A DNA stretch of 64,000 nucleotides from an uncultured Amylibacter sp. (lineage in GTDB: Bacteria; Pseudomonadota; Alphaproteobacteria; Rhodobacterales; Rhodobacteraceae). Position numbers and translations under genes: made by a program. The stretch's first letter is position 1. Each line of letters opens with the position of its first letter. The notes beneath the pieces were generated by a model. That model was not told the DNA's origin, made no database searches, and saw nothing but the letters and a program-made list of their open reading frames with translations. Below are positions 44,981-52,727 of this stretch, in pieces. Location: positions 1,054,001 to 1,118,000 of the forward strand of contig CANMGS010000001.1 in the NCBI GenBank assembly GCA_947497475.1, read 5' to 3'.

Positions 44981-45796
44981 ATGCCAGATATAAAGTTAGA
45001 GATAAAATCAATACACCAGCTAGGTTTGTCCCAGCAACAAAAGCCTTTATGCCATGTATGGTATAAGGTTGGAATGACTGAAGACTTAGTAATTGTAGAA
45101 GGTATAAAGTCTGAATTAGAGGTAAATAATGGCTTAGGTGATATATTATTAAACCTAAAACTCGATATTACTGCGGCCGCAGATTATTATTTTCAACGCG
45201 GAAACGATAGTAATGCTTATGCACATTTTAAATCAATTCTTGTCCTCGAAGGTCTATGGGAAAAACTATATGATCCGCTAAGTGAAGAGCAAGAAATGTA
45301 TGCTAAGAGAGCTAAAAAAATAACAGCGAGAACAGTAAATATAGGAGAAAACATTAACCTGTTGTGGGAGTATATTAATAAAAACTATCCTCTATATTCA
45401 GAACCTTTCTACGCAACATTATTCATGTACCATTTTTATGTCACCAAAGATGAGTTCAAGCTTGGGCATTTGTTTGCTGACTGGTGGGCAAAATATTATG
45501 TAGGTGATGTATATGGAAATTATAATCGTAAGGAAGCAGCCATTGCTGGATCTAGGAAAGCTATTTCCTCAAGGCAAAAGGAACGGCTTGATAGCTTTAT
45601 GACTGAGATCGAAAAAATATATTATGCAAGCCCAGAGTTCCAAAACAACAAGAAAATAATCTTACAAACAGCATTTGAAAAGACCTTTCCTAAAGGCACG
45701 TATGCTTCTGGACGATTCGATGAATACAGGAAAAAGATATCCCGCGATGAGCCATATTTGTCACGGATGAAACTGTTGTTTGGTGAAGTTACTTAA
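44981..45796 (+). CDS. Unknown element-borne protein
   Basis: A 271-residue, mostly helical protein, rich in Lys, Tyr and Asn, with no recognised domain. Aromatic-rich stretches LWEYINKNYPLYSEPFYATL and HLFADWWAKYYVGDVYGN stand out. GGGAGG precedes the ATG. Its stop codon lies within the first of three palindromes that continue upstream of the AlpA-like gene. The AT-rich codon use suggests transfer. Cargo or element regulation are both possible. Confidence 0.65.
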   Translation: MPDIKLEIKSIHQLGLSQQQKPLCHVWYKVGMTEDLVIVEGIKSELEVNNGLGDILLNLKLDITAAADYYFQRGNDSNAYAHFKSILVLEGLWEKLYDPLSEEQEMYAKRAKKITARTVNIGENINLLWEYINKNYPLYSEPFYATLFMYHFYVTKDEFKLGHLFADWWAKYYVGDVYGNYNRKEAAIAGSRKAISSRQKERLDSFMTEIEKIYYASPEFQNNKKIILQTAFEKTFPKGTYASGRFDEYRKKISRDEPYLSRMKLLFGEVT

Positions 45797-45843
45797 GTAA
45801 CTCCTGAAATATACCCAAGTTACTTAAGTAATATAACTTAAGT
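45787..45843. promoter_or_regulatory. Three ACTTAAGT-centred palindromes upstream of the AlpA-like gene
   Basis: AGTTACTTAAGTAACT (45787-45802) is a perfect 16-bp palindrome; AGTTACTTAAGTAAT (45818-45832) and TAACTTAAGTGA (around 45834-45845) are related copies. Centres are 31 and 14 bp apart. Clustered symmetric sites ahead of a regulator gene look like operators for a dimeric DNA-binding protein encoded by the element. Confidence 0.6.
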
Positions 45844-45904
45844 GATACAAAATCAAAAATATCAATTGTATTTGAAACTGAAGTTAAACAAACGGAGGTA
45901 AACC

Positions 45905-46126
45905 ATGACACAATTATTCGATGATGACCGTCACTATCAAACTACTGACCCAGAGATAATTGCCCTCTTGGGCAGTAAAGATAAGCAAGCTCAAATGCGC
46001 CATTATAAGCGTTCGCCAGCTTACTTTCGTCTGGGACGGAAGATTATTTATCACGGTGCAGATCTTAACTCTTGGGCTGATGCCCAGCGCGTTGATACCT
46101 GCGTAAATGATATCAATAATATTTAA
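45905..46126 (+). CDS. AlpA/excisionase-like DNA-binding protein
   Basis: A 73-residue protein. The segment RSPAYFRLGRKIIYHGADLNSW matches the end of the MerR-like HTH_17/AlpA fold in which a helix-turn-helix is followed by a wing with YxxxDLxxW. Such proteins act as excisionases or control integrase expression. GGAGG lies 4 nt before the ATG. It sits next to the triple palindrome and before the HUH gene. Confidence 0.75.
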   Translation: MTQLFDDDRHYQTTDPEIIALLGSKDKQAQMRHYKRSPAYFRLGRKIIYHGADLNSWADAQRVDTCVNDINNI

Positions 46127-46280
46127 GCGTTTCGTACTGTCGCTGAGCATGGTGCTTTTTTGAATATAAACAGACCATCATAAAATCTGACTAAGTCAGA
46201 CACTCTCATAATTTTAAATCAAACGATCCCTCAATCCTAAAAGGCATTGAGTGGAATGGTGTAACTATGGAGAATTGAAT

Positions 46281-47060
46281 ATGAAGACCACTGATATTCC
46301 TGAAACGGGTGATTTACGACCGCAGCTCGCGCACGCGGTTTATAACTCTCGCGGAGTCCTTAGCAAGTATGCGCCGCCTACAAGAGCTGCTAAGCCCGTC
46401 AAAAAGAAGAGCTCTGATGATTTGCCAATTGGCACTCAACAACTCTTCATTGATACAATAGCATACACGTATTCGCTTGGAGCTGGGATTAACACATTGC
46501 TAACAGTGGATTGGGACCGCTTGTTTAGTGATAATGCTCCCCACAAATTACGTACTATCAAATATGAGAACCGCATTCCTTATGTCGTCGAATGTATTCG
46601 CAAATGGGTTAAGCGCCGTATTGATGTGTTCTATTATATTTGGGTGCGTGAAGTTGCATCAGATGTTGGAGAGCACTGGCATTTAGTCATGTATCTTCCA
46701 GCGCGGTATCATGCGGAGTTTGCCGTTTATTGTGAAAAGCTCTTTGAGGAAGTGCAGGGCTCCAAAACACGCCCTCTATATTCTAAGCAATCACTGGGTG
46801 AAACAGCAGTGTCTGAATACGGCAGCTGGCAACTGGCGCAAGATATCAATCCTGATTGTCGAGGTTATTACCTTGGGGCCTACCTTGGTAAAGGAGAGCT
46901 ATCTGAGCGAGTGTTTCGAGGTAAGCTTATTCCGAATGATAGAAAGCCAGTAAAGCACGTTGAGGGTAGGGCCGATTATGATGCCTCACAAGGTCATATT
47001 CTGGGCTCAGAACACCGTATACAGCGGTTTGATATGTCTCGCGAGTTGAAGAGAGTGTGA
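46281..47060 (+). CDS. HUH-type replication initiator-like protein
   Basis: About 259 residues. The three HUH Rep motifs can be seen in order: a strand NTLLTVDW near 71-78 (motif I), HWH at 132-134 in EHWHLVMYLP (motif II), and GYYLGAYLGKG with Y197/Y201 and K204 (motif III, Y-x-x-K). This resembles inovirus gp2-like and rolling-circle initiators. The ATG at 46281 has GGAGA upstream; the frame extends 10 codons further. It implies a replicative or mobilisable phase of the element. The catalytic assignment is inferred from motif order. Confidence 0.6.
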   Translation: MKTTDIPETGDLRPQLAHAVYNSRGVLSKYAPPTRAAKPVKKKSSDDLPIGTQQLFIDTIAYTYSLGAGINTLLTVDWDRLFSDNAPHKLRTIKYENRIPYVVECIRKWVKRRIDVFYYIWVREVASDVGEHWHLVMYLPARYHAEFAVYCEKLFEEVQGSKTRPLYSKQSLGETAVSEYGSWQLAQDINPDCRGYYLGAYLGKGELSERVFRGKLIPNDRKPVKHVEGRADYDASQGHILGSEHRIQRFDMSRELKRV

Positions 47061-47187
47061 TGCTTTATTTATAACTAGTGCATGCTATGGCTTTACTTGG
47101 CACCAGTCGGATAGATTTGACTTCTTGATGGTAATTAAGCTTTGCCAAAATGCTTGACTGTAACAGTTTTTAGGAAAACTCAATCTT

Positions 47188-47269
47188 TGCACGAGGAAGT
47201 TAGATCAGCTTTTTTAGGCTGGAGTAAATCGGGATTAGGCCGCACTACGTTCGCACTGCCTCTCGCGTA
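47188..47269 (+). ncRNA. Structured 82-nt repeat, copy 1
   Basis: Predicted fold: outer stem TGCACGAG with CTCGCGTA (one mismatch, one G-U), hairpin CAGC/GCTG, and hairpin CGG-GATTAGG-CCG. Conserved unpaired parts shared with copy 2 are GTTAG, ATTAG and the 3' stretch CGTTCGCACTGCC. TTGACT lies about 30 nt upstream as a possible -35. It could act as RNA or as a folded single-strand DNA site for the HUH protein. Strand is assigned tentatively from the upstream promoter-like boxes. Confidence 0.5.
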
Positions 47270-47567
47270 AGTTCTTCACTAATAATAGTTTGTTCTATTT
47301 TTATATAATATCGTTGTGTATTCTGGTTGCATAACGCTTTGATAGGTCGTGCGGAAACAGATGAGCTTATGTCATTTTATGCACTTAGGAGACTCATGTA
47401 TAACTAAGGCTTGTTCTGAGATTGTACTTCTTATTAATATCACATATTATATTCATTGGTTGAGCTAATTGAAGGCAGGTAAGCTGAATTATTCGGTTCC
47501 TGAGTTAACCTTTTAGCTCAATCAGCTTTTGCTGAATAATGTTAGATTTGATAACTAAGAGTGCTTT

Positions 47568-47649
47568 TGCGCGGGAAAGTTAGGTCAGCCCTTTGTGGTT
47601 GGAGAAAGCCAGTATTAGACTGGTAGTCGTTCGCACTGCCCCTCGCGCA
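47568..47649 (+). ncRNA. Structured 82-nt repeat, copy 2
   Basis: Aligns to copy 1 without gaps (59 of 82 identical), offset 380 bp. Outer stem TGCGCG/CGCGCA, hairpin CAGCC/GGTTG and hairpin CCAG-TATTAGA-CTGG. The third hairpin has a true compensatory change relative to copy 1 (G-C to A-T), and the second has G-C to G-T and T-G to C-G changes that keep pairing. A TTGCTG/GATAAC promoter-like pair lies just upstream. Confidence 0.5.
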
Positions 47650-47750
47650 TTTCTTATACCCCGTATCAGCTTTAAGTTTCCACAAGGCCTAATCTTTGTT
47701 GGAAAAGCGGACATTCTGAAAACATAGTCAATGCCTAGAAGGGCTCATAA

Positions 47751-47777
47751 CAGACATTGGCGCTATCGGCCCAAAGC
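47751..47777 (+). repeat. 27-bp dispersed repeat, copy 1
   Basis: Identical to 53196-53222, and preceded in both places by GGGCTC-like sequence. It lies among units of the type CGGACATTC. Such sequence looks like a genome-wide intergenic repeat of this lineage rather than a pair of attachment sites; that reading is inference. Confidence 0.6.
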
Positions 47778-47913
47778 GGGCATTGGAAGGGTGCAATGGG
47801 CTACAGATATCTTAATGTCAGCAATGGGGGACATATCGGACATTCAGTGGCGTCATAAAATTGCTTAACTTTAAATAAATTAAATGGTGATATTTATACC
47901 TAAAGGTTTTTTT

Positions 47914-48030
47914 ATGTCAGAGATTAAAAGGATACTTTCCAGTAAGAAAAAAAATGGAATCTCAAGTATATTGATTGTCGCTACCGTTTATATACAATTT
48001 ACTGTCTGGGCCTCGATGACATCAAGGTAA
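47914..48030 (+). CDS. Possible 38-residue membrane peptide
   Basis: An ATG with AAAGG 7 nt upstream opens a frame of 38 codons: a basic N-terminus (MSEIKRILSSKKKN) and a hydrophobic stretch ISSILIVATVYIQFTVWA. The 3' third crosses into the GC-richer segment, so the frame may be a chance fusion at the element boundary. Confidence 0.25.
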   Translation: MSEIKRILSSKKKNGISSILIVATVYIQFTVWASMTSR

Positions 48031-48149
48031 TACTTCGCGATGTCGAAAATCTCAACAAGACCGTCGCGCGCGCCGATCACGCGGGAATAACGATCACGAA
48101 ACACACAGGTGGCACGACCCTGCATGATCCTTGGGGCACGGCCATCACA
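47988..48149 (-). pseudogene. Fragment of an unrecognised gene at the element boundary
   Basis: On the minus strand 48149-48001 reads as protein-like sequence including CVFRDRYSRVIGARDG and LVEIFDIAKYYLDVIEAQ, with GC-richer codons than the surroundings, then runs into AT-rich sequence and a stop at 47988-47990. There is no plausible start upstream because the GST gene begins there. It looks like a remnant cut on one side; the parent family is not recognised. Confidence 0.45.
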
Positions 48150-48171
48150 CTTAGCACTTAAGGAGACAGCA

Positions 48172-49128
48172 ATGCTTGTAAATGGAAAATGGACGACTGA
48201 CTGGCAACCAGTTCAGGCCAAGGATGAAAAAGGTGGTTTTGTGCGTCAAACATCGAGCTTTCGAAATTGGGTTACCCCTGATGGCAGCGCAGGCCCGACA
48301 GGTGAAAGCGACTTTAAAGCAGAAGCAGATCGCTATCACCTATACGTCGCACTAATTTGCCCTTGGGCATCGCGCACATTGATGGGGCGTAAGTTCAAAA
48401 ATCTTGAAGACGTGATATCAATTTCTGTGGTCGAGCCCATGCTAACGGATCAGGGTTGGCGCTTTGGTGACTACCCAGGCGCTAACCATGACACTCTGAA
48501 CGGTGCTACATACATGCATGAACTTTATACCAACGCTGACCCTGTATTCAGCGGTCGCGCGACTGTACCAGTGCTATGGGACAAACAACGAAACACAATC
48601 GTCAGCAACGAATCCGCTGACATTCTGCGGATGATGAACACAGGTTTCGGAGACCTCGCAGATACAGGCATTGACTTATACCCCAGCGAGCACAGAGATA
48701 AAATTGACGCTCTGAACGCTCGTATCTATTCCGAGCTGAACAACGGGGTTTATCGTGCAGGATTTGCAACAACTCAAGTGGCTTATGAAGAAGCGTTCGC
48801 GGAGATCTTCGCTATGTTGGACGAATTGGAAGCGCGGTTAGGTGACGGACGCAGCTATCTCCTAGGCGATAGCTTTACCGAGGCGGATATCCGCCTTTTC
48901 GTAACGTTAATTCGCTTTGATTTAGCCTATCATGGCCTATTCAAGACCAATCTACGCCGCATTGCAGACTATCCTAGCCTAAGTACTTATCAAGCGCGCA
49001 TTCTGGCGCTCCCAGGAGTTCAAGAAACAGTTAGTATAGACCACATCAAGCAAGGTTACTACTCGGTCAAGGCGTTGAATCCGACTGGCATCGTGCCGGT
49101 AGGGCCCGAACTCCAAATAGATCGTTAA
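48172..49128 (+). CDS. Glutathionyl-hydroquinone reductase-like glutathione S-transferase
   Basis: A 318-residue xi-class GST. The active-site motif is LICPWASRTLMGRK near residue 64, and WRFGDYPGANHDTLNGATYMHELY matches the family insert that follows. The C-terminal helical domain has SYLLGDSFTEADIRLFVTLIRFD. These enzymes reduce glutathionyl-hydroquinones. AAGGAGA precedes the ATG at 48172, which is preferred over the longer frame beginning in the gene fragment. It stands alone. Confidence 0.9.
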   Translation: MLVNGKWTTDWQPVQAKDEKGGFVRQTSSFRNWVTPDGSAGPTGESDFKAEADRYHLYVALICPWASRTLMGRKFKNLEDVISISVVEPMLTDQGWRFGDYPGANHDTLNGATYMHELYTNADPVFSGRATVPVLWDKQRNTIVSNESADILRMMNTGFGDLADTGIDLYPSEHRDKIDALNARIYSELNNGVYRAGFATTQVAYEEAFAEIFAMLDELEARLGDGRSYLLGDSFTEADIRLFVTLIRFDLAYHGLFKTNLRRIADYPSLSTYQARILALPGVQETVSIDHIKQGYYSVKALNPTGIVPVGPELQIDR

Positions 49129-49165
49129 TAATGCAAAAAACAGGGAGTTCATATTTCAAGGTGTT

Positions 49166-49190
49166 GTACTGCAACGGGCAATTGCAGTAC
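49166..49190. terminator. Nine-bp hairpin downstream of the GST gene
   Basis: GTACTGCAA and TTGCAGTAC form a perfect 9-bp stem with a 7-nt loop, 37 nt after the GST stop. No T-run follows, so an intrinsic terminator is not assured. The rest of the 198-bp gap holds nothing recognisable. Confidence 0.4.
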
Positions 49191-49326
49191 CAATGGCCGC
49201 AAAGGGCCCTGAATGCTATTTGATGTTGCAAGTATTGTAAGCTGAATAAAGTTCTACGTGGAACTCATGATGGGCTATAAGTTTTAAAGACATACTTGCT
49301 AAGCTGCGTAAGGCGATGAGAATAGG

Positions 49327-50553
49327 TCAATCATTTCGACGTGCCACCAATTCGATATTTAAATCAACTGCAAATGCTAGAGTGTCTTCATTTTTGATAC
49401 TTTGTCCGATATTAAAGTCTAAGCGATTCAGCTTTACCTTGCCCTTCATTTTCGCTCGATTACCATTAATTTCCAAATCGAAAGGCAGGTTTACTGGTAC
49501 ATCCCGGTCGCGGATCGTCAGTATTCCATTTGCTTGATATCCTTCTGCTGTTTTTTCAATCTCTGCCTTGAAGCGTGCGGTTGGAAATTGAGAACTATTA
49601 AAGAAGTCTTGGCTCATTGCTTGTTTACTAACAGAACCAAGGCTGAGTGAATTAATAGATATCATCACGTCAACACTTCCAGCAGTGCCAGTCGATGGTG
49701 GCTCTTTAAATTTAATCGACGCAGTCCAGTCTAAGAATTCACCAGTAATAAGGCTACCTACCTGAGTAACAGCAATGGCAAGTGTTCCAGTCTGAACTTC
49801 CCAGTCGGAGCTGACTTTAATTAGTTTTGTTGACGCTACCCCAATAGTTTTTGAGTGCTTGAAGTTTCCAACCGCGACTGCTGCAAAAATAACGACTACC
49901 CATACCCCAAGAGCTAGAAAAGCAGGAATCGCGCTGAAGCGTTTTTCTGGTAAACTATTGGAACTTTCAAAACCAGGAAGCATTCGACGAAGAGTACTAT
50001 CTTGGTCGATAATATGATGTTTTAAAGCGCCCACAATATGAAATCCCAAAGCAATACACATAACCCAAACGAATAATCTGTGCAGTATAGCAAATACTTC
50101 GGCCACGCTCTCAGATTTTGGTATGAGAGGTAAATTTTGGGCAAATGGCCAATATATCGGCGCATACCCAACTGTGGCTGCGTGATGAATCCAACCAGTC
50201 ATTGGGACTAGAATGAGCGAGCTATATAGTATCAAGTGTACAGTTTCAGCTGCCAGTACCTCCACTTTCCGTTCTGGGTGAAGCAAACTCGGCTTCATTT
50301 GAGTAATAGCCCAAACAATGCGAAACGCAGCCACGAAAAAGGTCGTTAATCCTAGCGTTTTATGAACTGAAAACAAGACAACAGCTCGGTCAATTGTAAC
50401 CTGCGAACCATCAAAGTTGGATGAAGAAATCTGCTCAGAGAATTCATTGGCCAAATACCCCAGCGTGAAAGTGCTGATAATCAACAGAGCGGTTAGCCAG
50501 TGAAATGCCTTGGTAACACTACCATAATTGGAAGATGTATTGCTTAGCCCCAT
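49327..50553 (-). CDS. Cytochrome b561-YceI fusion protein
   Basis: About 408 residues. The N-terminal half is a cytochrome b561-type four-helix membrane domain (YGSVTKAFHWLTALLIIST with a heme histidine, VHKTLGLTTFF, HRLFVWVMCIALGFHIVGALKHH). After a further membrane segment (about 225-245) the C-terminal half is a YceI lipocalin-like domain (DWTASIKFKEP, NSSQFPTARFKAEI, ILTIRDRDVPVNLPF). The fusion suggests electron transfer to or from a bound isoprenoid quinone; inference. GGGGAGA precedes the ATG at 50553. Confidence 0.88.
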   Translation of the reverse strand: MGLSNTSSNYGSVTKAFHWLTALLIISTFTLGYLANEFSEQISSSNFDGSQVTIDRAVVLFSVHKTLGLTTFFVAAFRIVWAITQMKPSLLHPERKVEVLAAETVHLILYSSLILVPMTGWIHHAATVGYAPIYWPFAQNLPLIPKSESVAEVFAILHRLFVWVMCIALGFHIVGALKHHIIDQDSTLRRMLPGFESSNSLPEKRFSAIPAFLALGVWVVVIFAAVAVGNFKHSKTIGVASTKLIKVSSDWEVQTGTLAIAVTQVGSLITGEFLDWTASIKFKEPPSTGTAGSVDVMISINSLSLGSVSKQAMSQDFFNSSQFPTARFKAEIEKTAEGYQANGILTIRDRDVPVNLPFDLEINGNRAKMKGKVKLNRLDFNIGQSIKNEDTLAFAVDLNIELVARRND

Positions 50554-50763
50554 ATCTTCTCCCCTCAGGAAAATCATCTAGTTCTTGTCCACCAAAGACG
50601 ACGCGTATCATATGTATAAATCTCCACGCTTTCTTGACTGTCAAAATGCGAGGAAGCTTGCGCGATGAATTAAGCTTATTGGCCATAACATTTGCTTTCA
50701 TGCAAAAGGTGTCCGGAGTAGTGTTATGTGTGCACCATGCCGAACACCAAACCAAATTTAGCT

Positions 50764-51363
50764 TTATTTAGCTTTCGCAGCTTCGACTGAAATAACCACT
50801 TTAATTTCATCACTAACTGCAGGTGCAAACATACCCAAGTTATATTCTGATCTTATAACAGTTCCTGTCGCGTGAAAGCCCATGGTTGGCGTTCCCTCTT
50901 TAGGGCCAAATGGATATGGACTAGCTTGCGTCAGTTCTGCATCCAAAGTGATTGGTTTTGTTATGCCGTTCATTGATAAATCGCCTGTTATTTTTGCAGT
51001 CTTTTCACCTGTCACTTCGATGGCAGTCGATTTAAACTCTGCAAGGTCGCCTTCTTTTGCGCCAAAGAAGTCTTCAGACATAAAATGTTGTAATCGCGCT
51101 TCCCAGCCAGTGAACATGGACATAACAGGCATTGAAACAGAGACTGATGACTTTGCTGGATCTTCTGCATTGTAATCAATTTCACCATTAAAACCAGCGA
51201 ACATTCCATATGTCGTTGAATATCCAAGGTGTTCAAAACTAAATAGAACCTGACTATGCCCCGGATCAAGTTTAAAGAGCTCGGTTTTTCCTTCAGCGAA
51301 AGCGGCCGAGCCGAAAGCCAAGAATGAAGCTGCTGCCGCGGGAAGAATATGACTTTTATACAT
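50764..51363 (-). CDS. YceI-family periplasmic isoprenoid-binding protein
   Basis: A 199-residue protein with signal peptide (AAAASFLAFGSAAFA) and a complete YceI beta-barrel: DPGHSQVLFSFEHLGYS, MSEDFFGAKEGDLAEFKST and GDLSMNGITKPITLDAEL. YceI proteins bind polyisoprenoid tails such as ubiquinone. AGGAG lies 7 nt before the ATG. It is upstream of the b561-YceI gene, separated by a 210-bp gap with no recognised gene, and divergent from a TetR regulator. Confidence 0.9.
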   Translation of the reverse strand: MYKSHILPAAAASFLAFGSAAFAEGKTELFKLDPGHSQVLFSFEHLGYSTTYGMFAGFNGEIDYNAEDPAKSSVSVSMPVMSMFTGWEARLQHFMSEDFFGAKEGDLAEFKSTAIEVTGEKTAKITGDLSMNGITKPITLDAELTQASPYPFGPKEGTPTMGFHATGTVIRSEYNLGMFAPAVSDEIKVVISVEAAKAK

Positions 51364-51447
51364 TTTTTTAACTCCTGTTTGATTTGGTGTTGCACATTCG
51401 ATATTTTGAAAGAATGGCTATGCACTACTTGATGCAAAAATATTTAT

Positions 51448-51462
51448 AGTACATAATGTACT
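51448..51462. promoter_or_regulatory. Palindrome AGTACAT-A-ATGTACT between yceI and tetR
   Basis: A perfect 7-1-7 inverted repeat 35 bp before the TetR-family start, in the 133-bp divergent promoter region. Size, symmetry and position suit a TetR-type operator controlling both genes. Confidence 0.6.
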
Positions 51463-51496
51463 GCTATACAACACATTGTTCTAAAGAAGAGATGTA

Positions 51497-52084
51497 ATGA
51501 CAAAACCTGAAGACCCTCGACTAACTGCAACACGTGACTATGCACTTGAGAATTCGTTAGAAATCTTAATGTCTGATGGGCTTTTGGCAGTTACTCACAA
51601 TGCTGTGAGCAAAGCAACAAGCATTTCACGCAGTACTTTATACCGCCATTGGCCTGAAGTTTCAGACTTACGAAATGCAACATTCAAAAAGGCCACCACT
51701 CCACCAGGGCCGACTGAATCGCAAACAAATGGACCATTGCATGCTGATCTCACCTGGTTGTTGAATTTTCTTGTAATAGCATTAAACGATACTCCTTGGG
51801 GCCAAGTTGCGCCACAGATAGTCGCCTCAGCTGCCACTGACTGCGACGCTCAGGAGGTGCTGGCCGGTTTCATTGGCGACCGCCTAAGTCGCGTAGAAGA
51901 AGTTTTTCATGCTGCTGTCAATCGCAACGAGATCCCAACTTCGACTCCAATTTCAGACTTGGCGACTATGGCTGTCTCGGTGCCCTATTTTCGTAAACTA
52001 ATCGCTGGCCTTGATATTGACGCAAAATGGTTAGATTCTCATGTTTCTCTTTTATGCAAACTAGCTAATTCAACAAAGAATTAA
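51497..52084 (+). CDS. TetR/AcrR-family transcriptional regulator
   Basis: A 195-residue regulator. The N-terminal helix-turn-helix is AVTHNAVSKATSISRSTLYRH, ending with the YRHWP motif of the family; the ligand-binding helical domain follows. It probably represses yceI and the downstream b561-YceI gene through the palindrome at 51448-51462. The inducer is unknown. Confidence 0.85.
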   Translation: MTKPEDPRLTATRDYALENSLEILMSDGLLAVTHNAVSKATSISRSTLYRHWPEVSDLRNATFKKATTPPGPTESQTNGPLHADLTWLLNFLVIALNDTPWGQVAPQIVASAATDCDAQEVLAGFIGDRLSRVEEVFHAAVNRNEIPTSTPISDLATMAVSVPYFRKLIAGLDIDAKWLDSHVSLLCKLANSTKN

Positions 52085-52139
52085 GGTTCCAATCATTGTA
52101 TTTTTCGATAACCCCCTGTCCAATGTTGTTTCGATATCT

Positions 52140-52727
52140 ATGATACGTGCTTTAAGGTCTATAAATGTTTTGCGGAAATTTGCAGTTACAGGACTTCTTT
52201 GTAGCATCCTTTCTCCGGCACTGGCTCAAACATCATGGTTAGAAAACGCAACTCAACTCAAATTGGTTGATGAGCTTGATATGCCAGGCGAAGGCTATTG
52301 CATCGACATTGTTGGGGCTGGCACAACAATGCGATTTGACATGCCGTTGATTGCGTACAATTGCGTACTAGGGTTATTCCCTGATAGAACTGTCACCATG
52401 CGAAATGATGGAACGTTGTTCTTTCCTGCATTTGACGGCTGCGTGACCGTGATGGGGTTGAACGAACGAGCATTGCCAGGGACGTCAGTTATGATCAAAC
52501 CCTGTGGTCAAGACACTCCTTTTCTTGAAGCGCGGAAATTCCAAAAGTTTGAAAAATTTGCTGATGGTCGTTTGTCATTGATGGGGTCTGAACTTTGTCT
52601 CTCAGCGGGCCCAGACAGTCATGCGACCTATAGTCAAACACACCGCTGGCGTATTTTGTCCGTTGAGAAATGTAACCTTTTACCTGACGAGTTGTCCATT
52701 TGGGAACAGAAAACTGTTGAAAATTGA
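52140..52727 (+). CDS. Secreted ricin-B-like (beta-trefoil) protein
   Basis: A 195-residue protein with a signal peptide (VTGLLCSILSPALAQ). The body has repeated short strands with GYCIDIVG, DGTLFFPAF and GSELCLSAGP followed by HRWRILSVEKC, a pattern of ricin-type beta-trefoil modules, though QxW motifs are not clear. Six cysteines in the mature part suggest disulfides. No catalytic domain is attached. The ligand and role are unknown. Confidence 0.55.
   Translation: MIRALRSINVLRKFAVTGLLCSILSPALAQTSWLENATQLKLVDELDMPGEGYCIDIVGAGTTMRFDMPLIAYNCVLGLFPDRTVTMRNDGTLFFPAFDGCVTVMGLNERALPGTSVMIKPCGQDTPFLEARKFQKFEKFADGRLSLMGSELCLSAGPDSHATYSQTHRWRILSVEKCNLLPDELSIWEQKTVEN

Larger units (their letters stand above)
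43407..47997 (+). mobile_element. Integrase-bearing element downstream of tRNA-Ser, right end approximate
   Basis: Begins at the 3' end of the tRNA with a P4-type integrase and includes an unknown gene, an AlpA-like regulator, an HUH replication-initiator-like gene and the twin structured repeats. The right boundary is set near 47997 because AT-rich element sequence changes there to a GC-richer broken reading frame leading into the GST gene. No copy of the tRNA 3' end was found on the right side, so the attachment site is not confirmed. Confidence 0.55.
47061..48171. other. 1.1-kb stretch without a sizeable gene, with structured repeats
   Basis: No frame of credible gene length is present. 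The stretch holds twin 82-nt structured repeats (47188-47269, 47568-47649), a small TCAGC-TTTT-GCTGA hairpin at 47522-47535, a dispersed repeat at 47751-47777 inside a patch rich in GGACATTC-like units, a possible 38-codon frame at 47914-48030 and a GC-richer broken frame at 47988-48149. Confidence 0.7.

Noticed and set aside
47188-47649. Retron or CRISPR-associated RNA origin for the twin repeats
   Set aside because: No reverse transcriptase, cas gene or transposon-encoded nuclease lies in the element; only the HUH-like protein could be a partner.
48109-48171. Longer start for the GST gene
   Set aside because: The extra codons overlap the gene fragment on the other strand; AAGGAGA and family length favour the ATG at 48172.
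44769-48171. Right attachment site copied from the tRNA-Ser 3' end
   Set aside because: I looked for the T-arm and acceptor sequence of the tRNA through 53.5 kb and saw no copy, so no attR is claimed.
50519-50755. Minus-strand frame of 78 codons between yceI and the b561-YceI gene
   Set aside because: No ribosome binding site, no family resemblance, and it runs into the start of the b561-YceI gene in another frame.
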